A stretch of DNA of 64,000 nt, from contig CABULH010000010.1 in NCBI GenBank assembly GCA_902492455.1, forward strand, positions 62,001-126,000. Direction: 5' to 3'. This DNA is from an uncultured Oscillospiraceae bacterium (GTDB lineage Bacteria; Bacillota; Clostridia; Oscillospirales; Acutalibacteraceae). Every line of letters begins with the position of its first letter. Position 1 is the stretch's first letter. This document shows, piece by piece, positions 51,447 through 60,157 of this stretch. The notes under the pieces were generated by a model. It made no database searches, was not told where the DNA came from, and saw only the letters and a list, made by a program, of their open reading frames with translations. A program made the position numbers and the translations under genes.

Positions 51447-51596
51447 ACTTATAATACCCGTAGTGTTGTAAGACGGCGGACGGTCTAGATGTAGCCCCGT
51501 TGCCGCTTCGGACTCAAACATGAATCTTTCCTGCGGCACCTGTTATTCAGGAGGGGGAGGATTCGGGGAATAAATTAAAAAAGGGGACGTTACTGT

Positions 51597-52682
51597 ATGT
51601 CTAACAGGCTTTTCCAAGGCGTCGTCCATCAGATGCGGGAGGCGATAGACCGCACCATCGGCGTGATCGACGAAACGATGGCCATCATTGCCTGCAGCGA
51701 TCTGGGGCGGATCGGCGAAGTCAGCAATTCCGTGACCATGGAATCTTTCTCTGCACAGGAGGCTTTTGTCCGCGACGGCTATACCTACAAGGCTTTTGGC
51801 TCCCGGCCGCGCAGCGAGCATATTCTCTTTGTGGAGGGTACCGACGAACAGGCGGCTAAATTTGCTGCTCTGCTGGCAGTGTCTCTGGCGAGCATCAAAC
51901 AGTATTATGATGAGAAATATGACCGGGGCAACTTTGTCAAGAATGTGATTATGGACAACATTCTTCCCGGTGATATCTATCTGAAAGCCCGGGAACTCCG
52001 GTTCAATAACGATGTCAACCGTGTTGTGTTGCTGATCCGTATTGCCGCGCATACGGATATCTCCGCTTATGATATCGTGCAGAATCTTTTCCCGGATAAG
52101 AACAAGGATTTCGTGATCAATATCAACGAAACCGACATCGCTTTGGTGAAGGAGATCCGCTCGGGCATTGACAGCAAGGATTTGGAGAAGCTGGCGCGTT
52201 CGATTGTGGATACCCTTTCCGGCGAATTCTATACTCAGGCCACTGTGGGCATCGGCACCGTGGTGGAGGGTATCAAGGATCTGGCCCGGTCTTTTAAAGA
52301 GGCACAGGTCGCCCTGGAAGTGGGCAAGGTGTTCGACACCGAAAAGACCATTGTCAGCTATGATAATCTCGGCATTGCACGCCTGATTTATCAGCTGCCT
52401 ACCACCCTGTGCGAGATGTTCCTGCGCGAGGTGTTTAAGAAAGGTTCCATCGATTCCCTGGATCAGGAGACTCTGTTCACCATCCAACGGTTCTTTGAGA
52501 ATAACCTCAATGTTTCCGAGACTTCCCGGAAGCTGTTTGTCCACCGGAATACCCTGGTTTACCGGTTGGAAAAGATTAAGCGCCTGACCGGCCTTGATCT
52601 GCGGGAGTTCGATGACGCGATTGTGTTCAAGGTGGCCCTGATGGTTAAGAAATACCTGATTGCCAATCCGGTTAAATATTGA
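51597..52682 (+). CDS. PucR/CdaR-family transcriptional regulator
   Basis: A 361-residue protein. The N-terminal sensory region contains IDETMAIIACSDLGRIGE. A GGDEF-like degenerate central domain has VGIGTVVEGIKDLARSFKEAQVALEVGK. The C-terminal helix-turn-helix has FFENNLNVSETSRKLFVHRNTLVYRLEKI (about 305-335). These regulators respond to small metabolites and usually activate catabolic genes. It sits alone with its own promoter and terminator between msmX and ftsE; control of a nearby sugar ATPase is conceivable but unsupported. It starts at ATG 51597 with AAAGGGG upstream. Confidence 0.88.
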   Translation: MSNRLFQGVVHQMREAIDRTIGVIDETMAIIACSDLGRIGEVSNSVTMESFSAQEAFVRDGYTYKAFGSRPRSEHILFVEGTDEQAAKFAALLAVSLASIKQYYDEKYDRGNFVKNVIMDNILPGDIYLKARELRFNNDVNRVVLLIRIAAHTDISAYDIVQNLFPDKNKDFVININETDIALVKEIRSGIDSKDLEKLARSIVDTLSGEFYTQATVGIGTVVEGIKDLARSFKEAQVALEVGKVFDTEKTIVSYDNLGIARLIYQLPTTLCEMFLREVFKKGSIDSLDQETLFTIQRFFENNLNVSETSRKLFVHRNTLVYRLEKIKRLTGLDLREFDDAIVFKVALMVKKYLIANPVKY

Positions 52683-52688
52683 TTGATG

Positions 52689-52732
52689 GGCCTTTCCGGT
52701 TCCGCCGACTGGCGGAACCGGAAAGGCTTAAA
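52689..52732 (+). terminator. hairpin terminator after the regulator gene
   Basis: GCCTTTCCGGTTCCGCC-gact-GGCGGAACCGGAAAGGC is a perfect 17-bp stem. The following T-run is poor (TTAAAA), so termination may be partial. Confidence 0.8.
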
Positions 52733-53012
52733 AACAACGTTTCGGCATTGCCGACGTATGGAGTATCCCCGCTCTCCTGCCTGAGAGACGGAAAAAATTG
52801 TGGCTTGCTCCCTGCCTCCCGCCCGGGTTATGATAAAGGTGAAACGGGTGAGGAGAATAAATAAGAAAACAGCGGCGCCTATGGCGTGTAACATATAAGG
52901 CCGCGGCTGCGTGAAGCGGCGGCATAGCGGTAGAGGGCGGAAGCCTGAAAAGAGCGGATGAACGCCTGTATTCGACCTTATTCGGCCGAACCCGACAGAA
53001 GGGGGTGATCCT

Positions 53013-53720
53013 TTGATTGAATTCAAAGGAGTTTACAAGACGTACGACAACGGGACCAAGGCCCTGAAAGATATCAATATCCGGATCGACAAAGGGGAGT
53101 TTGTGTTTATTGTCGGCGCATCCGGAGCCGGAAAAAGCACTCTGCTGAAACTGATCATGCGGGAAGAGGTGGCCAACGCCGGCGAGGTCATCGTCAATGA
53201 TTTTAAGCTGTCCAAGCTGAAACGCCGGGAGATCCCGTATGTGCGGCGCACGATGGGTATTGTATTCCAGGATTTTCGACTGATTAACAATATGACAGTA
53301 TTCGACAATGTGGCCTTTGCCATGCGGGTGACCGGCGCGTCGCGGCGGGATATCCGCAAGAGGGTGCCCTATATTCTGGGACTGGTAGGACTGCAGAACA
53401 AGGCCCGGAATTATCCTATGGAACTTTCTGGCGGCGAACAGCAGCGGGTGGGTCTGGCCCGGGCGCTGGTAAACAATCCGTCTTTGATTATCGCGGATGA
53501 GCCCACGGGCAATATCGATCCCGAAATGTCCTATGAAATTGTGGAGCTGCTCAGTGAAATCAACCGCCGGGGAACCACCATTCTCATGGTCACCCATGAG
53601 CACGATCTCGTGCAAAAGTTCCATCGCCGGGTAGTAGAAATCCGGGACGGCTGTGTTGTAGCTGACGACGGATACCGGGGCGAGGGAGCAGAACAGGGGG
53701 CCAGCTATGAAATTCAGTAG
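53013..53720 (+). CDS. ftsE: cell division ABC ATPase FtsE
   Basis: A 235-residue ATPase: Walker A GASGAGKST (about residue 36), VFQDFRLINNMTVFDNVA, signature LSGGEQQRVGLARAL (about 137), Walker B LIIADEPTGNIDPE and His in VTHEHD. FtsE with FtsX forms a complex that transmits ATP hydrolysis across the membrane to a wall hydrolase. It starts at TTG 53013 with AGAAGGGGGTG upstream. It overlaps ftsX by 14 bases, which suggests translational coupling. Confidence 0.96.
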   Translation: MIEFKGVYKTYDNGTKALKDINIRIDKGEFVFIVGASGAGKSTLLKLIMREEVANAGEVIVNDFKLSKLKRREIPYVRRTMGIVFQDFRLINNMTVFDNVAFAMRVTGASRRDIRKRVPYILGLVGLQNKARNYPMELSGGEQQRVGLARALVNNPSLIIADEPTGNIDPEMSYEIVELLSEINRRGTTILMVTHEHDLVQKFHRRVVEIRDGCVVADDGYRGEGAEQGASYEIQ

Positions 53721-54597
53721 TATCCGATATTTGATGCGGGAAGGCTTCCGCAACCTGTGGCAGAACCGTTTTATGGCTATTGCTTCTATCGGCGTGCTGG
53801 TTTCCTGCCTGCTGCTGACCGGCGGCGCTTATTTGATCTTCGCCAATATCGATCACATCTTCGATTGGGTATATGAGCAAAACGTGGTGGTGGTCTTTGC
53901 CGACCAGGAATGCACCGAGGAAGAGATCATCCAATTGGGTGAAAAGATCCAAAGCATTACCAATGTGGCGGCGGTGGAACATCGGTCCAAGGATGAGCTG
54001 CTGGAAGAAATGGCCGATTCCATGCCTGGCGCCATTTTTGAGGATTTGAAAGAGGACAATCCCCTTCAGGATGCCTTCGTTGTATCTTTTGTGGATCTGA
54101 GCAAATTTGACGCTACGCTGATGCAGCTGAAGGAAATTCCTCATGTGGAATCCGTCGCCAATAATTCGGATCTGGCGGATCAGCTTACCAAGGTGCGGCA
54201 GATTGTGCTGGCGGTAGGTGGCTGGATTATCGGTATCCTGTTGCTGGTATCTCTCTTTATCATCGCCAACACCATCAAGCTGACGGTATATAACCGCCGC
54301 TTGGAGATTTATATCATGAAATCTGTGGGCGCCACCCGGGCGTTTATCCGTACCCCCTTTGTTATCGAGGGTATTGTCCTGGGGCTGTTGTCCGGTATGC
54401 TGTCTTATGGGATTCTGTATTTTGTCTATGACCGGCTGACCGGAATGCTCACCTTTGATAATCAGATGTTCGACCTGCTGCCCTTCTCCAGTGTTTGGTG
54501 GATCATGCTGATTGGGTTCCTGTCCGCCGGCGTGCTCACCGGTATGTGCGGCAGCGCCATATCCATGGGCAAGTATTTAAAAGAAGAAGGAGGCTGA
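53707..54597 (+). CDS. ftsX: cell division protein FtsX
   Basis: A 296-residue membrane protein with four helices (about 22-45, 172-195, 222-245 and 265-290) and a large external loop (about 45-170), the part that contacts the hydrolase activator. It starts KFSSIRYLMREGFRNLWQNRFM and contains VYNRRLEIYIMKSVGATRAFIRTPFVIEG, both typical. Downstream is an M23 hydrolase gene, the expected partner. Confidence 0.96.
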   Translation: MKFSSIRYLMREGFRNLWQNRFMAIASIGVLVSCLLLTGGAYLIFANIDHIFDWVYEQNVVVVFADQECTEEEIIQLGEKIQSITNVAAVEHRSKDELLEEMADSMPGAIFEDLKEDNPLQDAFVVSFVDLSKFDATLMQLKEIPHVESVANNSDLADQLTKVRQIVLAVGGWIIGILLLVSLFIIANTIKLTVYNRRLEIYIMKSVGATRAFIRTPFVIEGIVLGLLSGMLSYGILYFVYDRLTGMLTFDNQMFDLLPFSSVWWIMLIGFLSAGVLTGMCGSAISMGKYLKEEGG

Positions 54598-54603
54598 CTT
54601 CCC

Positions 54604-55848
54604 GTGAAAAAACAGGGAAAATGGATTCGACTGGCAGCGATGCTGTCCGCTCTGACAATTTTGGCGGGGTCTCCCGCCGTCTTTCCCGTATCCGCGGCAA
54701 AAACGGAGGCGGAGCTGAACAAGGAGATCGAACAGCTGAAGAAAGAACAGCAGGAACTGAAGAATCAGATCAGCAATAACAGCGGTAAGCTGATGACGCT
54801 TCAGGAAGAGCAGAATAATTACAAGAAGCAAATTGATAATGCCAGAAAACGGATTAATCTGCTCATGGATCAGGTGGAGGCCTACGAGGCGGAGATTCAG
54901 CAAATCAACGACGTCATCGCTGCCAAGGATAAGGAAATCGAAGAAAAACTGGCGGAAAAACAAGAGACCTATGATAAATTGCAGAAGCGTCTGCGGGCAA
55001 TCAACAAAACCGGCGGTATGACAGGCATGCAGATGCTGATGGATACCGATGGATATGTGGATTATCTTATCAAGTCCAAGGTGACCGAGCAACTGGCAAA
55101 GAATACCCAATCCATGATGGATGAAATGGATGCTGCCCTTCAGGAGATCAACGAGGTTAAAGAGGAGCAGGAGAAGCAGCGGAAGCTGGCGGCTGCTCAG
55201 CAGCAGATTATAGAAAAGCTGCAGAAGGAAAATGAGTCTCAGAAGAAGGAAATGGAAAATCTGTATAAGATTGTCCAGAAGAATGCTCAAAATCTGCAGT
55301 CACAGGTCAATCAGGATAAGGCCGCGCTGGAAGCCGCCGCCAAGGAAGAGGCCAAGCTGGAGAAAGAGCTGGAAGAGCTGGCTAAAAAGGGCGACGAGGA
55401 TTATAATGGGAAATACACCAACGGCACCATGTTTTGGCCGGTGCCTGCAGTGAAGAACATATCTTCCGGCTACGGCTGGCGCTGGGGTAAACTGCATAAG
55501 GGGATTGATATTGCCAACGGTTCGGTGCCGGTTTACGGCAAAGAGATTGTGGCGGCTGCCGACGGCGTAGTGATAAAGGCGTATAATGCCGACACCTATG
55601 GCGGCGGCTATGGCTACCATGTTATGGTCGATCACGGCGTGGACGCCAAGGGAAGAAAAATAGTTACCCTCTATGCCCATTGCTCTAAGCTGAAAGTGAA
55701 GGTAGGAGATATGGTGGTGGGCGGCAAGACGGTGCTGGCTTTGGCGGGCGACACCGGCAATGTCACCGGGCCGCATCTTCACTTTGAGGTCCGGGTAAAC
55801 GGTACGGCTGTGGATCCCATTGCCAATGGTTACGTCAAGCTTAAGTAA
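54604..55848 (+). CDS. M23 murein hydrolase with coiled coil (EnvC/PcsB-like FtsEX partner)
   Basis: A 414-residue protein with a signal peptide (to VSAA, about residue 30). A long coiled coil (about 33-275) is broken by a non-coiled segment RAINKTGGMTGMQMLMDTDG. The C-terminal LytM/M23 domain has HKGIDIANG (zinc His and Asp, about residue 298), MVDHG and GPHLHFEVRVNG (HxH, about 392), so the catalytic residues look intact. The coiled coil would bind the FtsX loop and ATP hydrolysis would release autoinhibition. It starts at GTG 54604 with GGAGG upstream, six bases after the ftsX stop. Confidence 0.93.
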   Translation: MKKQGKWIRLAAMLSALTILAGSPAVFPVSAAKTEAELNKEIEQLKKEQQELKNQISNNSGKLMTLQEEQNNYKKQIDNARKRINLLMDQVEAYEAEIQQINDVIAAKDKEIEEKLAEKQETYDKLQKRLRAINKTGGMTGMQMLMDTDGYVDYLIKSKVTEQLAKNTQSMMDEMDAALQEINEVKEEQEKQRKLAAAQQQIIEKLQKENESQKKEMENLYKIVQKNAQNLQSQVNQDKAALEAAAKEEAKLEKELEELAKKGDEDYNGKYTNGTMFWPVPAVKNISSGYGWRWGKLHKGIDIANGSVPVYGKEIVAAADGVVIKAYNADTYGGGYGYHVMVDHGVDAKGRKIVTLYAHCSKLKVKVGDMVVGGKTVLALAGDTGNVTGPHLHFEVRVNGTAVDPIANGYVKLK

Positions 55849-56105
55849 AATGACCCGACAAGCTCTTGACGCATAAGATGAAACGATGTTCCGGCTCTCC
55901 TAGAGCTGAAACTGGTCTGCAATAATAGAGTGTTCAACCGCGCTCATGGGAATATGGTCCTGCAAGGGCCTTGTTCCCATGAGTTTGTGGTATTCTGGTA
56001 TCGAAACGCAGCGTATGCGGAATCTCAAGCCAGAGAGCAGGCTCCATACCTGCCGTTATTCCCGGATGAAGGCAGGAAAGGCGATACAGAAAGGCTAGGA
56101 ACAGT

Positions 56106-57398
56106 ATGAACAAAAAAGTATCCATCGGCGTCACTCTGGCGTTGATTATCATCTCGGTCGCGCTGACCGTTTCCATCACCACGGTTGTAGCTATGCGGCA
56201 GTTCAACAACATCGTCAACGACGTGGGCAAACGGCAGGTTATGCTGGACTATGTTACCGAAATCGACAAGCTGGTGCGGGAGCACGTTTCTAATCTGGAT
56301 GAAGAGAAGCTGCGCACGGCTCTGGCCCAGGGATATATTGACGGAATTGATGATCCCTATGCGGCTTATCTCACCGCCGATGAATACGCCACGGAACTGA
56401 GCGCCAAAGAAGGGAAGGTCACCGGCTTTGGCGTCGAATTGACTCGGTCCAGCAGCGGAGAGATCGTGGTATCCCAGGTACAAAAGAATTCCCCAGCGGC
56501 AGCAGCCGGTCTGCAGCGTTACGATGTTATCACCGCTGTGGATTCAGTACCCATAGCGCAATTGGGACTGACGGAGGCACGCAGCCGTTTAGCAGGCAAC
56601 AAAAAGATCATCCTCACGTACACCAGGGATGGAGAATCCAAGGCGTTGGATATCTCCGCCAGCTTGTATAATACTGTCAGTGTGGAAAGCTATCTGCTCA
56701 ACGATATTACTGGTTATATCCGGATTCGCGCTTTCAACAACTTGACCTTTGAACAGTTTAAAGCCGCCTACGCGGCGTTGGAATCTCAGGGTGCAATCCA
56801 TTTCATCTATGATGTGCGCAACGTCAGCGGCGGCAGTTTATCGGCGGCGGAAAGCATCGCTGGCTATCTGCTGCCCCGCGGAGTTTACGCTTATCGGATT
56901 GATCTCAAAGCAGGTACGGAAACACAATTGAAGGCAGAGGACACCTTCGAAACGGATAAAACCTCTGTGACATTGGTCAATACCCGAACCTCGGGAGTAG
57001 CGGAGTTTTTTGCCGGAGTTTTGCGGGAGCGGGGGAAAACCACGGTTTTGGGCACTAAAACCGCGGGCAGCGGCATGGTGCAGGAATATTTCACGATCAC
57101 CAGCAATGGTTCCGCTATTCGTTTGTCAGTGGCAAGCTTGAATCTGCTCAACGGCAGTGCCATTGAAAAGGTTGGTATTACCCCGGATGTGGAGGTGGAG
57201 ATGCCTGCTGATCAGCTTCTCTATTTTGAATTGCTGGCAGCATCGGATGACGCACAAATCCAGGCAGCGCTGAAGGCGCTGGAAAACGGGCCGCCTGTCA
57301 CACCCTCCACCACGCAGCCGCCGGAGACTACGGACACGACCGCACCAGACCAAACAGAACCCTCTGCATCCACTGCTGCGAGTTCTGCTGAAGAATAA
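56106..57398 (+). CDS. S41/CtpA-family PDZ protein, catalytic dyad apparently lost
   Basis: A 430-residue protein with one N-terminal helix (about 8-28), a PDZ domain (about 95-180), a tail-specific protease core and a Thr/Pro/Ser-rich C-terminus. The position of the family is certain: GFGVELTRSSSGEIVVSQVQ and YIRIRAFNNLTFEQFKAA. The usual catalytic segment SASASE reads TSGVAE, so the nucleophile Ser is Gly. The Lys of GKGTVQ is Ser (GSGMVQ). The protein is therefore probably an inactive protease acting as a binding scaffold. Active CtpB is encoded next to ftsEX in B. subtilis; here it lies 257 bases after the M23 gene. Confidence 0.88.
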   Translation: MNKKVSIGVTLALIIISVALTVSITTVVAMRQFNNIVNDVGKRQVMLDYVTEIDKLVREHVSNLDEEKLRTALAQGYIDGIDDPYAAYLTADEYATELSAKEGKVTGFGVELTRSSSGEIVVSQVQKNSPAAAAGLQRYDVITAVDSVPIAQLGLTEARSRLAGNKKIILTYTRDGESKALDISASLYNTVSVESYLLNDITGYIRIRAFNNLTFEQFKAAYAALESQGAIHFIYDVRNVSGGSLSAAESIAGYLLPRGVYAYRIDLKAGTETQLKAEDTFETDKTSVTLVNTRTSGVAEFFAGVLRERGKTTVLGTKTAGSGMVQEYFTITSNGSAIRLSVASLNLLNGSAIEKVGITPDVEVEMPADQLLYFELLAASDDAQIQAALKALENGPPVTPSTTQPPETTDTTAPDQTEPSASTAASSAEE

Positions 57399-57409
57399 AA
57401 CATGGAAAA

Positions 57410-57452
57410 AAGGGATTGCTGCAGAATGTTTCATTTTGCAGCAATCCCTTTA
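57410..57452. repeat. repeat family A, hairpin-only copy A3 / terminator
   Basis: AAAGGGATTGCTGCAGAATG / CATTTTGCAGCAATCCCTTT is the first hairpin of family A without the rest. It lies between the convergent S41 and spoIID genes, so it can terminate both. Confidence 0.85.
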
Positions 57453-57487
57453 TGTGTCCGCCACTGTTTTATGCAGCGAGAACTGGT

Positions 57488-58519
57488 TCAGGCGTCCGCA
57501 ATCTCCGCACCGGTGTAGTAATGGTGCAGGATTTCCTCCCAGTTGGAACCTTGCCGGGCTAGGTAATCCGCGCCGTATTGACTCATGCCTACGCCGTGCC
57601 CGTATCCTTCCACCTGAAAGGTGAAGCCATCGTTTTTATATTCTACTGTAAAGCAGGCAGAACGCAGTCCCAACGCGGTGCGGATCTGCCGCCCCGTACA
57701 GGCGATCCCGCCAACCTTAATGGCGGTGACGGTGCCGGCTTCTGAACGGGTGATTTCCGGAGCGATCCAGGTATCGGCATCGCCCTCCAGAACGCAGTCC
57801 GGAAAAACAGTCTTCAAGCCCTGCGTGAATTCCTCCGGCGTAAAGGTAACAGTGGAGGCAAAATCCGGGGAGAGTTTGTCGCCGGGGCTGGGAACCGATA
57901 CAAGGTAGGGATAGCCTTCCCCCCACACATTGACAGCATCCTCCGTAGTGCCGAAGCTGATGGCGTGATAAGCCGCCAGGATTGGTTCTCCTTCGTATTC
58001 CAGCCGCTTTCCCCATACGGCATCCACCGCTTCGCAGACCTTTTTATAGTATTCATCAAAACGGTCTCCCCACCGTTTTTTCAATCCTTCTTGGGTATAG
58101 GTTTCGGGGAAGGTGGAGGGAACATCGGAAAAATCCGCTCCCTTCAGATCCGGATTGGGGTTCTTCTGCTGACGGATACGCTGGACTGTATAATAAGTGT
58201 AGGAGGCCACGGCCTGTGCCTTCATGGCTTCAACGTGATAGGTAGGATACATTTCCGACGATACAGTGCCAATCAGGAAATCCCGTACACCGATCTCCAT
58301 CACTTCTCCGGTTTTTTCATCCAATACCTTGAAACTGTCGCCTTCCGTATGGGAGGAAGGGGAAGAAGATGGGGATGGTTTGCTGCCTTTAGGATATGAT
58401 GACTCCCCAACTGAAGAGGATACCGGGGGCTTGTCCTCTCCCAGTATTCCCAGAGCGGGCAGCGGAATCAACAGCAGTAGCAAAAAAACCGTCAGGATCA
58501 GCAAAGCATATCGTTTCAA
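57488..58519 (-). CDS. spoIID: stage II sporulation protein D (SpoIID/LytB)
   Basis: A 343-residue protein. An N-terminal anchor (ALLILTVFLLLLLIPLPALG) is followed by a Ser/Pro linker (about 35-65) and the SpoIID domain: GTVSSEMYPTYHVEAMKAQAVASYTYY (catalytic Glu at about residue 90), AAYHAISFGTTEDAVNVWG (about 190) and GYGHGVGMSQYGADYLA (about 310). SpoIID is a lytic transglycosylase cutting septal peptidoglycan during engulfment. The TTG at 58519 lies eight bases after AAAGGAG; the frame beginning at 58567 would add residues before the signal. The usual partner spoIIQ is not in the window. Confidence 0.93.
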   Translation of the reverse strand: MKRYALLILTVFLLLLLIPLPALGILGEDKPPVSSSVGESSYPKGSKPSPSSSPSSHTEGDSFKVLDEKTGEVMEIGVRDFLIGTVSSEMYPTYHVEAMKAQAVASYTYYTVQRIRQQKNPNPDLKGADFSDVPSTFPETYTQEGLKKRWGDRFDEYYKKVCEAVDAVWGKRLEYEGEPILAAYHAISFGTTEDAVNVWGEGYPYLVSVPSPGDKLSPDFASTVTFTPEEFTQGLKTVFPDCVLEGDADTWIAPEITRSEAGTVTAIKVGGIACTGRQIRTALGLRSACFTVEYKNDGFTFQVEGYGHGVGMSQYGADYLARQGSNWEEILHHYYTGAEIADA

Positions 58520-58662
58520 AATCCATGCTCCTTTCTTGTCGGATATGAATATAAAGCATATCCGCACTTCATTTTTTGACGTTTATTTGGCTGAAGGGAT
58601 TTTTATGCTGCCGGAATATGAAAGAATTGAGAAACAAAACTGCAAATTCGATGAGATATTCC

Positions 58663-58691
58663 TTGACTTTATCCGTTCACCTGTCTATAAT
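58663..58691 (+). promoter_or_regulatory. sigma-A promoter of the citrate synthase gene
   Basis: TTGACT (58663-58668) and TATAAT (58686-58691) are separated by 17 bases, with the start codon 25 bases downstream. Confidence 0.85.
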
Positions 58692-58716
58692 GAAGGATAA
58701 CTGAAAGGAATGAGCT

Positions 58717-60102
58717 ATGATGATTGATATGACAGATAGAATCGGTGGGGATATGGACTTGTCCGGCGGCACACTACTATCTTTATGCGAGGAATTCCGA
58801 AAGAATAACCGGATTGATCCGCAAAAGTTTGAACAATACGGCGTCAAGCGTGGACTGCGCAATGCCGACGGCAGCGGTGTTATGGCAGGGCTGACGCAAA
58901 TTTGCAACGTGCACGGCTATGTGATCAATGAAGGAGAGAAATCTCCGGTCCCCGGCCGCCTGATCTATCGGGGAATCGATATCAACGATTTAGTGGCCGG
59001 CTGCGTGGCAGACGACCGTTTTGGTTTCGAAGAAACGGCTTGGCTGCTGTTGTTTGGCGAACTCCCCACAGCGGAACGACTCAAAGGGTTTGGCAGTCTG
59101 CTTTCCTCCTGCCGGGATCTTCCGGAGTATTTTGCGGAGGATATGATCATCAAGGCGCCGTCCCCAAATATCATGAACAAAATGGCGCGTTCGGTGATGG
59201 CTCTGTATTCCTATGACGACAATCCGGAGGATTTATCCACGGAAAATGTACTGCGCCAATCCATTGAACTGATCGCAATGCTGCCCACCATCATGGTGTA
59301 TGCCTATCAGGTTAAGCGCCGGCACTATGATCATGAAAGCATGTATTTCCATCCCATGGTTCCCGGCCTCTCCACCTCCGAAACCATTCTGCATTCTCTG
59401 CGAGCGGATTCGGTTTATACCGACCGGGAGGCAAAGCTCCTGGATTTGTGCCTGATGCTTCATGCCGAGCATGGCGGCGGAAACAATTCCACTTTCGCTG
59501 CCCGGGTTCTTTCATCCTCCGGTACGGATACCTATTCCGCCATCGCGGCGGCCATCGGTTCCCTCAAGGGACCTAAACATGGCGGCGCCAATATCAAGGT
59601 GGCGCGCATGATGGAGGTCATTAAGGCGGGGGTGAAGGACTGGGAAGACGATGAGGAAATTGCGGCCTTCCTGAAGAAGATTATCCGCAAGGAGGAGGGC
59701 GATGGTTCCGGACTGATCTATGGTATGGGCCATGCGGTTTATACCCTTTCGGATCCCCGGGCTATCCTGCTGAAAAAGTATGCCTATGATTTGGCGGAGG
59801 AAAAGGGCTTCGGTCCGGAATTCCGGCTGGTGGAGGCGGTGGAGCGGCTGACCCCCCAGGTCTTCCTGGAGGAAAAAGGCAACGACAAGGCGATGTGCGC
59901 CAACGTGGATATGTACTCCGGGCTGGTTTACCGCGCACTGGGGATACCGGAGGATCTCTTTACGCCGTTATTCGCGGTGGCCCGGGTAACCGGCTGGTGT
60001 GCGCACCGGATTGAGGAACTGATGACCGGCGGACGGATCATTCGGCCCGCCTATAAGGCCATTGCCCGTCACCGGGAATATACCCCCTTGTCGGAACGGT
60101 AA
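58717..60102 (+). CDS. gltA: citrate synthase (Si type)
   Basis: A 461-residue protein. It has PGRLIYRGIDINDLVAG (about residue 79), the active-site regions LMLHAEHGGGNNSTFAARV (His, about 250), GPKHGGANIKVARM (second His) and GLIYGMGHAVYTLSDPRA (third His, about 340), with the conserved Asp region after it. It condenses oxaloacetate and acetyl-CoA. No other citric acid cycle gene is adjacent; in anaerobes such enzymes feed glutamate synthesis. It starts at ATG 58717 with AAAGGAATG upstream. Confidence 0.95.
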   Translation: MMIDMTDRIGGDMDLSGGTLLSLCEEFRKNNRIDPQKFEQYGVKRGLRNADGSGVMAGLTQICNVHGYVINEGEKSPVPGRLIYRGIDINDLVAGCVADDRFGFEETAWLLLFGELPTAERLKGFGSLLSSCRDLPEYFAEDMIIKAPSPNIMNKMARSVMALYSYDDNPEDLSTENVLRQSIELIAMLPTIMVYAYQVKRRHYDHESMYFHPMVPGLSTSETILHSLRADSVYTDREAKLLDLCLMLHAEHGGGNNSTFAARVLSSSGTDTYSAIAAAIGSLKGPKHGGANIKVARMMEVIKAGVKDWEDDEEIAAFLKKIIRKEEGDGSGLIYGMGHAVYTLSDPRAILLKKYAYDLAEEKGFGPEFRLVEAVERLTPQVFLEEKGNDKAMCANVDMYSGLVYRALGIPEDLFTPLFAVARVTGWCAHRIEELMTGGRIIRPAYKAIARHREYTPLSER

Positions 60103-60157
60103 ATTTGTATTATAATAGATATAATTTGCGGGTTAATCCGAAAAAGGTGGTTGTCTC

